Shown piece after piece: positions 8,019-16,041 of a stretch of DNA of 33,191 nt. The stretch spans positions 1 through 33,191 of the forward strand of contig JASHSS010000288.1 of the NCBI GenBank assembly GCA_030038565.1. Reading direction: 5' to 3'. Each line of letters begins with the position of its first letter. Within the stretch, counting starts at the first letter, position 1. The position numbers were made by a program, and so were the translations under genes. The notes beneath the pieces are model-generated. The model was not told where the DNA came from. It made no database searches and saw only the letters and a program-made list of their open reading frames with translations. The DNA comes from Bryobacteraceae bacterium (GTDB taxonomy: Bacteria; Acidobacteriota; Terriglobia; Bryobacterales; Bryobacteraceae).

Positions 8019-9269
8019 GTGAACATCAGCGTCACCGAAAACATGCACATGGCCGTGGCGGCCGTCTGGACGCACCGCTTCCGCTCGCTGCTCACCATCC
8101 TGGGAATCGTCATCGGCATCACCACCGTGGTGACGGTGGCTTCCCTGCTGACCGGCTTGCGCCAAGGGGTGGTGGTGTTCTTCCAGGAACTGGGACCGGA
8201 CAACGTTTTCGTGTATAAAAGCTCGGGCGATCCCAGCATGGATCCCCCGCCTAAGGAGCGCAAGCGCCGGGCCCTCAAACCCGAATGGGCCGACTACGTG
8301 CGCCGCTGGTGCATGTCGGTCCAGGAGGTGGGGTTGGAACTGTACCTTCCGGCGGCTATCGATGGCAACGCCCTGACGGCGCGCGTTCCCGGCTACGAAA
8401 CCGACACCATCAACGTGGAGGGGCTTTCGCCCAACATGGATACCATCTCACCGCGCGATTTTTCCTCCGGCCGCTTTTTCACGCCCGAAGAGGACCAGCG
8501 CGGCGCGCACGTGGTGATGATCGGCGCCAACGTCTCCGATTCGCTCTTTCCCGACGGCCGGGCCCTCAATCGCAGCCTGATGATGGATGGCGCCGAATAC
8601 ACCGTGGTGGGGGTGTACGCCAAGGCCAAGGGCGGCTTCTTCGGCGAAAACGGCATGGATAATGCCATCGTGATGCCGCTGCACACCGCCGAAAGCCGGT
8701 ACCCCCAGATCGATCGCTTCATGATCGTGGCCAAGGCCCGCCCCGGCATGCGCCAGGATGCCTTCTTCGAAGTGGAGGGCGCCCTGCGGCGGCTGCGCCA
8801 TCTGCCCACCGGCGCGGCGGACGACTTCTCCATCTCCACGCCCGACCAGATCATCCAGCAGTTCGACAGCATCACCGGCCTGATCGGCCTGGTGGCCATC
8901 GCCATTTCCGCCCTGGGCCTGTTGGTGGGCGGCATCGGAGTAATGAACATCATGTTGGTAAGCGTCACCGAGCGGACCCGCGAAATCGGCGTCCGCAAGG
9001 CCATCGGCGCGCGCCGGCGGGACATCATCGGTCAATTCCTGGTGGAAGCCATGACCCTGACCGGCGCGGGCGGCGTGTTGGGAATCGTGATCGCCGTGTT
9101 GATCACCATGCTGATCGGCGCGCTGGTGCCGTCGCTGCCTTCGACCGTACCGGCCTGGGCGCTCATTACCGGTTTCACGGTATCGGTAGCCGTAGGGGTC
9201 TTTTTCGGCGTCTGGCCGGCCATGAAAGCGGCCCAGTTAGACCCGGTGGACGCTCTGCGGTACGAGTAA
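8019..9269 (+). CDS. ABC transporter permease, MacB/FtsX type (second tandem copy)
   Basis: GTG start 4 bp after the previous stop; AVWTHRFRSLLTILGIVIGITTVVTVASL and GVMNIMLVSVTERTREIGVRKAIGARRRDIIGQFLVEA. Confidence 0.93.
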   Translation: MNISVTENMHMAVAAVWTHRFRSLLTILGIVIGITTVVTVASLLTGLRQGVVVFFQELGPDNVFVYKSSGDPSMDPPPKERKRRALKPEWADYVRRWCMSVQEVGLELYLPAAIDGNALTARVPGYETDTINVEGLSPNMDTISPRDFSSGRFFTPEEDQRGAHVVMIGANVSDSLFPDGRALNRSLMMDGAEYTVVGVYAKAKGGFFGENGMDNAIVMPLHTAESRYPQIDRFMIVAKARPGMRQDAFFEVEGALRRLRHLPTGAADDFSISTPDQIIQQFDSITGLIGLVAIAISALGLLVGGIGVMNIMLVSVTERTREIGVRKAIGARRRDIIGQFLVEAMTLTGAGGVLGIVIAVLITMLIGALVPSLPSTVPAWALITGFTVSVAVGVFFGVWPAMKAAQLDPVDALRYE

Positions 9270-9381
9270 CCTGGTTGCCGGAGCAGCACCCCGCCCGACG
9301 CGGAGGACATTCCCCCGCGCCGCGGACGCCGCCTGCCCGGAGCGACTTGCCGGCGAAGCGAACCCTCCGCCCGACCGAGGC

Positions 9382-10086
9382 TTATTGCAGCCTTCTCTCG
9401 ATCGGCCGGCTCACAAAGCCGGTGATGAACAGCGGCTTCGGCTTGGGCTGGTCCGGCGCGCGGTGCGCCACCGTCTCGCCCGTCCCCGAAGCGGCCATGT
9501 TGCGCAGCGCGAACAGCGCCAGATCCAGCCGGTCGTTCGCCCCGACCTTCTGGAACAACCTCGAAAGGTAGACCTTGATGGTCCCTTCGGTAACCCCGAT
9601 GGAATAGGCGATTTCCTTATTCCGCAGGCCCTGCGCCACCAGCCCCATCACCTGCCGCTCTCGCGGCGTCAGGGAAACCCGCTGGGTGCTCAGCAGCTCG
9701 TCGCTCAGACCCTTTTCCAGGCCCAGCTCTCCCTGCGCCACCTTGCGGAAGCAATCCAGGTGCTGCTCGAGCGACAGCGTCTTGCGCAGAATGCCGCGCA
9801 CGCCGGCGGCAATCACCTGGGACGCGAACTCCGTGGACACGTGATCAATCCAAAGGATGATCGGCACGCCCCGGCTGATCGCCTGAATCTCCTTCAGCGC
9901 CTGGAGCGTCACGTCGGGGGTCAACTCGATCAGGACCAGCGTCGCGGCCCTCCGGGGGATCTCCTCAACCAGTTGGGATAGATCCGTGCAGGCAGCGGCG
10001 AGGCGAAATCCCTCCGAGGCTGCCAGAGTCACCTCCAGTCCGGCCGAGAGCATCGGCTGAATGGAGTAGAGAACGATGGTCGTCAC
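9382..10086 (-). CDS. LuxR-family DNA-binding regulator with degenerate receiver domain
   Basis: C-terminal SLTPRERQVMGLVAQGLRNKEIAYSIGVTEGTIKVYLSRLFQKVGANDRLDLALFAL (LuxR HTH). GTG start at 10086 with GAGAGGTGA SD-like sequence upstream. Confidence 0.88.
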   Translation of the reverse strand: MTTIVLYSIQPMLSAGLEVTLAASEGFRLAAACTDLSQLVEEIPRRAATLVLIELTPDVTLQALKEIQAISRGVPIILWIDHVSTEFASQVIAAGVRGILRKTLSLEQHLDCFRKVAQGELGLEKGLSDELLSTQRVSLTPRERQVMGLVAQGLRNKEIAYSIGVTEGTIKVYLSRLFQKVGANDRLDLALFALRNMAASGTGETVAHRAPDQPKPKPLFITGFVSRPIERRLQ

Positions 10087-10399
10087 TTGAAAATCACCTC
10101 TCGTACGAAGCCAGGCATTACCCGAAACGAACTGCTCCATGGCGCCCCGGTGGTCGCCTCGCGGCCGCCCACGGACCGGCGAAAACCGCGACGACGGGAT
10201 CGAATTTCATCTCAGTGCCACGCCACAATCCTTTCTTTAGGGCCTTATCGTCTGAAAGCGGAAAAATTTGAATCGCGAAAAAAAATTGTCCCGGTAAGTC
10301 ACCCCCGACGCCGGCGCGGCGGCGCGGAAGGGCAGCCGGGCCGCCAGCATCCGAGGAGGAGGCCCGGCACGCTCCCCCGTTGGCGCGCAAGTGACCGCC

Positions 10400-10560
10400 G
10401 AACCATACGCGGAAGAAACCAGGCTCCGCCGCACCTCGCTACAGCCAACGCGTCACGATCCTCGCCCACGGCGCCGCGGAAGTAAGCGCGGGAACCGTAC
10501 GCGGAAGTAACCAGGCTCCGCCGCACGCCGCCACCGCCAGCGCGTCACGATCCCCGCCCC
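10400..10560. repeat. Intergenic direct duplication (~69-bp copies, ~92-bp period)
   Basis: gaacc[ag]tacgcggaag[at]aaccaggctccgccgcac...cagcgcgtcacgatcc[ct]cgccc at 10400-10469 and 10492-10560. Confidence 0.8.
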
Positions 10561-10592
10561 GGGCGGCCCGGATTTCCACCCCGCGCCCGCCC

Positions 10593-10680
10593 AAACGGCC
10601 AGGGCGTGGCCGTTTCGAGTGGAAACCATCCTTTGTTATCAATGGCTTATGGGAGCAAAACGGCCACGCCTTGGCCGTTG
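10593..10680. repeat. Inverted pair of self-palindromic repeats (REPIN-like)
   Basis: aaacggccagggcgtggccgttt (10593-10615) and aaaacggccacgccttggccgttg (10657-10680) are reverse complements with one mismatch over ~21 bp; spacer about 42 bp. Confidence 0.75.
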
Positions 10681-10728
10681 GCCCCTGGCCCTGCACGCGC
10701 CGAAATGCGTTACCATGTCCGTTCCGCG

Positions 10729-12138
10729 ATGAAACTCACCTTCTGGGGTGCGGCCGGGACGGTCACCGGCTCCATGCACCTGATCGAAACCGGCGCTAAA
10801 CGCTATCTGCTGGATTGCGGCCTGTATCAAGGGCGGCGCAAAGAGGCGGATCTGAAGAACCGGCGCCTGCCGCTCGAGGGCGGCTCCATCGACGCCGTAG
10901 TCCTCTCGCACGCTCACATGGACCACTCCGGCAATTTGCCCACCCTGGTCAAAAGCGGCTTCTCCGGCCCCATCTTCACCACCCCCGCCAGTCTCGACCT
11001 GTGCGGCTGGATGCTGCGCGACTCCGCGCACATCCAGGAAAAAGATGCTGAATTCGTCAACAAGCGCAGGGAGCACCGCAAGGCCTTCGGAATCGAAAAC
11101 GGGGTGGTCGAACCGCTCTACACCATGGAGGATGCCGAGCGCACCCTGCCGCTGTTCCGTCCGGTCGCCTACCACGCCACCCAGGAACTCGAACCGCACT
11201 TGAGTTATGAGTGTTACGACGCGGGCCACATCCTGGGATCCTCCTTCCTCCGGCTGACCGACACCTCCGGTCCGGCGCCGGTCCGGCTGCTGTTCTCGGG
11301 CGACCTGGGCCGCCCCGGCCTGCCCATCATCCGCGACCCCGAGCCCATGCCGCCGGCCGACTACCTGATCCTCGAAAGCACCTACGGCGCGCGCCTGCAC
11401 AAGAGCGCCGCCCACGTGGTCAACAAGCTGCGCGAGGTGGTGAATCGCACCGCCAACCGCGGCGGCCGCATCATCGTGCCGGCCTTCGCCGTGGGGCGCA
11501 CCCAGCAATTGGTCCTGCTGCTGCACCAACTGGCCAACCAGAAGCAAATCCCCAACATCCCCATCTTCGTGGACAGCCCGCTGGCGCTCAACGTGACGGC
11601 GGTCCACCGGGCCCACCCCGAATGCTTCAACCAGGAAACCCGCGCCTACCTGGAACAGGGCGAGGACCCTTTCGGATTCCGCCGCCTGCAATATGTGCGG
11701 GATGCTGCCGAGAGCAAGAAGCTGAACGACCTTCACGGCCCCTTCGTGGTGATTTCGGCCTCCGGCATGTGCGAACAGGGACGCATCCTCCACCACCTGC
11801 GGAACAACATCGAGGACGGCCGCAATACCGTGCTGATCACCGGCTTCCAGGCAGCCGACACGCTCGGACGGAAGCTGGTGGAAAAGTGGCCGGAAGTGCG
11901 CATCTTCGGCGAACCCATGCGGGTGCGGGCGGAAATCTCCAGCCTGGACGAACTAAGCGGCCATGCCGACCAGCACGAGCTGCTGGATTGGGTGAGGCCC
12001 CTGGCGGGCCGGCTGCGAAAGGTCTTCCTGGTGCACGGCGAGCCCCAGCAGGCGGCGGCTTTCGCCAAGGTGCTGCGCTCCGATTTCGGCCTGGATGTGG
12101 CCGTCCCCACGCCCGGCCAGTCCTTCGAGCTGGTATAA
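10729..12138 (+). CDS. MBL-fold/beta-CASP RNA-processing exonuclease family protein
   Basis: MKLTFWGAAGTVTGSMHLI, LSHAHMDHSGNLP (HxHxDH), DAGHILGSSFL, LESTYGAR, VVISASGMCEQGRILHHL, LSGHADQHEL. Confidence 0.95.
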   Translation: MKLTFWGAAGTVTGSMHLIETGAKRYLLDCGLYQGRRKEADLKNRRLPLEGGSIDAVVLSHAHMDHSGNLPTLVKSGFSGPIFTTPASLDLCGWMLRDSAHIQEKDAEFVNKRREHRKAFGIENGVVEPLYTMEDAERTLPLFRPVAYHATQELEPHLSYECYDAGHILGSSFLRLTDTSGPAPVRLLFSGDLGRPGLPIIRDPEPMPPADYLILESTYGARLHKSAAHVVNKLREVVNRTANRGGRIIVPAFAVGRTQQLVLLLHQLANQKQIPNIPIFVDSPLALNVTAVHRAHPECFNQETRAYLEQGEDPFGFRRLQYVRDAAESKKLNDLHGPFVVISASGMCEQGRILHHLRNNIEDGRNTVLITGFQAADTLGRKLVEKWPEVRIFGEPMRVRAEISSLDELSGHADQHELLDWVRPLAGRLRKVFLVHGEPQQAAAFAKVLRSDFGLDVAVPTPGQSFELV

Positions 12139-12176
12139 GATAAAGGAAAGTAACCGAAACCCATCCCCGCTCCATC

Positions 12177-12182
12177 TATAAT
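12177..12182 (+). promoter_or_regulatory. Candidate sigma70 -10 box
   Basis: TATAAT consensus hexamer 27 bp before the GTG at 12209; -35 weak. AGGAG SD at 12196-12200. Confidence 0.4.
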
Positions 12183-12208
12183 GGAAGGAAACTAAAGGAG
12201 TACCTTAC

Positions 12209-13093
12209 GTGAGTACACCCACCGCCTACATGCAGCCGGAACCTCCGCAGCGCTCTGGGCTGCTGACCGCCCTGGTAGCCGGGGCCCTCATCGCCCTGGT
12301 GGCCGCCAACATCTATCTCTACGTCCAGGTGCAGGATGTGCGTACCCAGCTCGCCGGGATGCAAGAGAAGATGATGAACGAGCTGAGCAATCTGCGGGAT
12401 ACCTCCGCGGTGAGCACCAACGCCCAGATGCGCCACATCGAGACGCTCAAGGAGGAGCTGGCAGCCGCCCGCACCCAGGCCGCCTCGAGCGCCAACCAGG
12501 CCAAGGTGGAGGCCAACGCGCACGCCGAGCAGATCCGCAAGCAACTGGAGGCCGAACAGGCGCAGGTTCAGAAACAGATGACTTCGCAGATCACCGATGT
12601 GGCCCAATCGGCCAGTGCCGCCAACGCCAAAATTGCCGACGTTTCCACCGATGTGGGCACGGTGAAGACGCAAGTCTCGGCTACCCAGCAGGAGCTCCAG
12701 AAGACCATCGCCGACCTGAAGAGCACCAAGGGCGACCTGGGGGTGCAGAGCGGTTTGATCGCCACCAATGCCAGCGAGCTGGAGGCCCTCAAGAAACTGG
12801 GCGAGCGCAACTACATCGACATCAAGCTGGCCAAGACCAAGAAGCCGCAGCGCTTCGGAGATGTCCAGTTGCAGCTCGAGAAGATCGACCCGAAAAAGAA
12901 TGCCTACACCGTGCTGATCTGGGCCGACGATAAGAAGGTGGAAAAGAAGGATAAGAGCGCCAACGAGCCGGTCCAGTTTTACGTCGCCAAGGGCGGGCAC
13001 ATCCCCTACGAGCTGGTCATCAACACGGTGAACAAGAAGCCCGAAGAGATCGTCGGCTATCTCTCAACGCCCAAGGTCGAAGGCACCCACTAG
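12209..13093 (+). CDS. Single-pass membrane protein with long coiled coil, hypothetical
   Basis: GTG start with AGGAG at 8-bp spacing; TM LLTALVAGALIALVAANIYLYV followed by Ala/Gln/Glu-rich coiled-coil and C-terminal globular region. Confidence 0.82.
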   Translation: MSTPTAYMQPEPPQRSGLLTALVAGALIALVAANIYLYVQVQDVRTQLAGMQEKMMNELSNLRDTSAVSTNAQMRHIETLKEELAAARTQAASSANQAKVEANAHAEQIRKQLEAEQAQVQKQMTSQITDVAQSASAANAKIADVSTDVGTVKTQVSATQQELQKTIADLKSTKGDLGVQSGLIATNASELEALKKLGERNYIDIKLAKTKKPQRFGDVQLQLEKIDPKKNAYTVLIWADDKKVEKKDKSANEPVQFYVAKGGHIPYELVINTVNKKPEEIVGYLSTPKVEGTH

Positions 13094-13411
13094 GTCTTCG
13101 ACCGCGTGATTTAGTTCTTCCGCATGGTGGGGCACGGTCGAAAACCCACGACGGTTTTTCATCCCTTTGGGTGGCGCGCCGCGCCATGGCGACAGGCCTT
13201 CGGCCTGCCCTGGACAGGCTGAAGGCCTGTCCCACCAATGCCTTACGCATCATGGTGTGAGAGGCCCTGCCAAAGGCGATAAAAACCCCGCAGGGGACCG
13301 GCCCCTCATACGCTGAGGCGCCAACCTGTGCGGCCTTCGTGGAGTCGCGCCCGCGAGGTTCTAGACCGCGCCCTACCAGGCGGAAGAGCTGAAACACGCG
13401 GTCGAAGACCT
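13092..13411. repeat. MITE-like segment bounded by perfect 17-bp inverted repeats
   Basis: aggtcttcgaccgcgtg (13092-13108) and its exact reverse complement cacgcggtcgaagacct (13395-13411). Confidence 0.6.
13126..13236 (-). repeat. Composite ~111-bp repeat, copy A (inverted relative to copy B)
   Basis: Reverse complement aligns with 15253-15363 at about 97 of 111 positions by hand, including a ~34-bp identical core catggcgcggcgcgccacccaaagggatgaaaaa. Confidence 0.85.
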
Positions 13412-13486
13412 GGACCCACCGAGGCGGGCGCTCCGCCTGGCGGTTTTTTTCCGGCCCGCGCTCCCCGGCCGGGTTATGCTGGGCGC

Positions 13487-14452
13487 ATGCCCCTCTGGCT
13501 CACCGAATCGGACGTGCGCGCGGCCCTGCAACCGGCGGAATTGATCGGCGCGATGGAAGGCGCGCTCCAGGCTCTCTCCGACGGGGAAGTGAACCAGCCG
13601 GTGCGCACGGCGCTCGAAATCGGCGACCGGTCTTTTTTCGCGGTGATGCCGGCTTTCGATGGCCGGCGCGGCATCCTCGGCGCCAAGCTGGTGAGCGTCG
13701 CTCCGGCCAATCACGCGCGCGGCATTCCCACTCACCTGGCCGCCATCGCGCTGTTCGATGCCGTCACCGGCGAATTGCTGGCGGTGGTGGACGGCCGCTA
13801 CATCACCGAAGTCCGCACCGCGGCCGCGTCGGCGGTTTCGGTGCGCCGCCTGGCGCGGGCGGATGCCCGGGTGCTGGCCATTCTCGGCTCCGGCGTCCAG
13901 GCGCGCAGCCACCTGGAGCTTCTGCCCATGGTACGGGAATTCGCCGAAATCCGGGTCTGGAGTCCCACCGCCGCGCACCGTCTGAAGTTCGCCCTGGAAG
14001 CGCCCTCGGTCCGCGCCACCGATTCAGCCGACGAAGCCGTGCGCGGCGCCGATGTGATCGTGCTGGCCACCAATGCGGTGACCCCCGCCATCGACAATCG
14101 CTGGGTGAAGGATGGCGCCCACGTGATTGCCCTCGGCGCCTGCCGCGTCTCGCAGCGCGAAATCGATCCCGAGCTGCTGGCGCGCGCGGCTCTGTTCGTG
14201 GATTCGCGCGCGGCGGCCCTGGCCGAATCGGGCGACGTGGTTCAATCCATCGCCGAAGGACGCTTCGGCCCGGAGCATATCCGCGCCGAGTTGGGCGCCG
14301 TCATCGCCGGCCGCGCCCCGGGCCGCACTTCGCCCGAGGAGGTGACCGTGTTCAAATCCCTGGGCCAGGCGATCGAAGACCTGGTGGCCGCCGACCTGGC
14401 CTGGCGGAGGGCCTCCGCCGGCGGCCGCGGAATTCGCTTGACCCTCACGTAG
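13487..14452 (+). CDS. Ornithine cyclodeaminase / mu-crystallin family protein
   Basis: MPLWLTESDVRAALQPAELIGAMEGALQALSDGEVNQPVR; GAKLVSVAPANHARGIPTHLAAIALFDAVTGELLAVVDGRYITEVRTAAASAVSVRRLARADARVLAILGSGVQARSHLE. Confidence 0.94.
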   Translation: MPLWLTESDVRAALQPAELIGAMEGALQALSDGEVNQPVRTALEIGDRSFFAVMPAFDGRRGILGAKLVSVAPANHARGIPTHLAAIALFDAVTGELLAVVDGRYITEVRTAAASAVSVRRLARADARVLAILGSGVQARSHLELLPMVREFAEIRVWSPTAAHRLKFALEAPSVRATDSADEAVRGADVIVLATNAVTPAIDNRWVKDGAHVIALGACRVSQREIDPELLARAALFVDSRAAALAESGDVVQSIAEGRFGPEHIRAELGAVIAGRAPGRTSPEEVTVFKSLGQAIEDLVAADLAWRRASAGGRGIRLTLT

Positions 14453-14459
14453 CGTGAGG
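14443..14459. promoter_or_regulatory. Perfect 7-bp-stem hairpin with stop codon in the loop
   Basis: cctcacg-tag-cgtgagg; the TAG loop (14450-14452) is the stop codon of the preceding CDS. Confidence 0.5.
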
Positions 14460-14463
14460 CCCG

Positions 14464-15246
14464 ATGATGTTCGGGAGGGGATCCGAAGTGAAAGAAGATG
14501 CCACCCGCTGCTACCGCGTACAGGAGTTCGCCGGACTGGCCGGCGTGACGGTGCGCGCGTTGCACCATTACGACCGGCTCGGCTTGCTGCGCCCGCGGCG
14601 CTCCGCATCGGGCTACCGGCTCTACCGGCAGTGCGATCTGGAGCGGCTGGAGCAGATCGTGGCATTGAAATTCCTCGGTATCCCCTTGAAGCAGGTCCGG
14701 ACGCTGCTGGACCGCGATTCGCTCGATTTGACCGCCGCCCTGCGCGTGCAGCGGCGCATTCTCGAGCGGAAGCGGCGCCTGCTGGATCGCGCTCTCAGCG
14801 CCATCCGGCGGGCTCAGGAGCGGCCCGGCGCCGCGCAACTCAAAAAAATCATCGAGGTGCTGGAAATGCAAAACGAATCCGATTGGGCAATGCAATATCA
14901 TACCGAAGAGGCCCGCGCCAAAATCCAGGCGCGCCAGCCGCAATGGACACCGGAGTTACAGGAGGAGTGCTCCCGGCAATGGACCGAGCTGATCGCCGAA
15001 GTGAAGGCTGCGTTGGGCCAGGACCCCGCCAGTCCCCACGTGCAGGCGCTGGCCGCGCGATGGGTCAAGCTGCTGGAAGGCTTCACCGGCGGCGATCCGG
15101 AGGTCACCGCGGGTATCGGACGCGCCTGGGCCGACCGCCAGAACTGGCCGCCCGCGGCCCGAGAGCAGGCCGGGGGGTTCTACGACCCGGCGGTGTGGTC
15201 CTTCATCCAGAAGGCCATCGACATCCGCAAGCAGTCGTCTTCATGA
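14464..15246 (+). CDS. MerR-family regulator with TipAS-like C-terminal effector domain
   Basis: YRVQEFAGLAGVTVRALHHYDRLGLLRPRRSASGYRLYRQCDLERLEQIVALKFLGIPLKQV (MerR HTH); C-terminal region with WTELIAEVKAAL...AARWVKLLEGFTGGDPEVTAGIGRAW is TipAS-like. Start could also be GTG at 14488. Confidence 0.92.
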   Translation: MMFGRGSEVKEDATRCYRVQEFAGLAGVTVRALHHYDRLGLLRPRRSASGYRLYRQCDLERLEQIVALKFLGIPLKQVRTLLDRDSLDLTAALRVQRRILERKRRLLDRALSAIRRAQERPGAAQLKKIIEVLEMQNESDWAMQYHTEEARAKIQARQPQWTPELQEECSRQWTELIAEVKAALGQDPASPHVQALAARWVKLLEGFTGGDPEVTAGIGRAWADRQNWPPAAREQAGGFYDPAVWSFIQKAIDIRKQSSS

Positions 15247-15252
15247 GGCGGA

Positions 15253-15363
15253 GGTGGGGCAGGCTTTCCGCCTGCCCCGGACAGCCTGAAGGTCTGTCGT
15301 CATGGCGCGGCGCGCCACCCAAAGGGATGAAAAAACGGCGCAGGTTTTCGACCGTGCCCCACC
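15253..15363 (+). repeat. Composite ~111-bp repeat, copy B
   Basis: ggtggggcaggctttccgcctgcccc...catggcgcggcgcgccacccaaagggatgaaaaa...gttttcgaccgtgccccacc; inverted match to copy A at 13126-13236. Confidence 0.85.
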
Positions 15364-15480
15364 GGCGCGGCAGACGCTTTGGCAGGCTGAAAGCCTGCCC
15401 CACCGCGGCAGACGCCGCGGATCGAGGATTTCTAGCGTGGCGCGGCAGACGTTTTGGCAGGTTTTCGACCGTGTCCCACC
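15364..15480 (+). repeat. Additional partial copies of the composite repeat modules
   Basis: ggcgcggcagacg[ct]tttggcagg occurs at 15364 and 15439; half REP palindrome at 15375-15404; tail gttttcgaccgtgtcccacc at 15461-15480. Confidence 0.7.
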
Positions 15481-15496
15481 TTCCGCGGAGACCTCG

Positions 15497-16036
15497 GTGA
15501 AGGACCAACTTCTTACCCCGCGCCTCCTCCTGCGCCGCTGGCGCGAAGCCGACCGCGAGCCGTTCGCCCGCATGAACGCCGATCCGCGCGTGATGCGGTT
15601 TTTCCCCGCGCAGCTTTCCCGCGCCGAAAGCGATGCCCTGGTGTTCCGCGCCGAGGCCCACTTCGCGGCGAACGGCTTCGGACCGTTCGCCGCGGAATTG
15701 CGCCACACCGGAGAATTCGCCGGTTACATCGGTCTGGTGATCCCCAGCTTCGAGGCGCACTTTACCCCGGCGGTGGAAATCGGCTGGCGCCTGGATGCCA
15801 CGCTGTGGAATCGCGGCCTCGCCACTGAGGGCGCCCGCGAAGTGCTGCGCTACGCCTTCGAGGAACTGCGCCTGCCGGAGGTAGTCTCGTTCACGGTGCT
15901 CGAAAACCGGGCCTCCCGCCGGGTGATGGAGAAGATCGGACTCCGGCGCGATCCCGGCGGCGATTTCGACCACCCCCGCCTGCCCGAAGGGCACCCTCTG
16001 CGGCGGCACGTGCTGTATCGCGGCAAACCCGGATGA
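15497..16036 (+). CDS. GNAT family N-acetyltransferase (RimJ/RimL-like)
   Basis: LLTPRLLLRRWREADREPFARMNADPRVMRFFP; EIGWRLDATLWNRGLATEGAREVLRYAFEELRLPEVVSFTVLENRASRRVMEKIGL. GTG start at 15497; the upstream part of the ORF is repeat DNA. Confidence 0.92.
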   Translation: MKDQLLTPRLLLRRWREADREPFARMNADPRVMRFFPAQLSRAESDALVFRAEAHFAANGFGPFAAELRHTGEFAGYIGLVIPSFEAHFTPAVEIGWRLDATLWNRGLATEGAREVLRYAFEELRLPEVVSFTVLENRASRRVMEKIGLRRDPGGDFDHPRLPEGHPLRRHVLYRGKPG

Positions 16037-16041
16037 GCTTG

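Noticed and set aside
13020-13397. Minus-strand ORF (125 aa, contains MARRATQRDEK...VFDRAPP) as a gene
   Set aside because: The recognisable peptide is just translation of the dispersed repeat; the same peptide appears from copy B at 15302 in a different ORF context.
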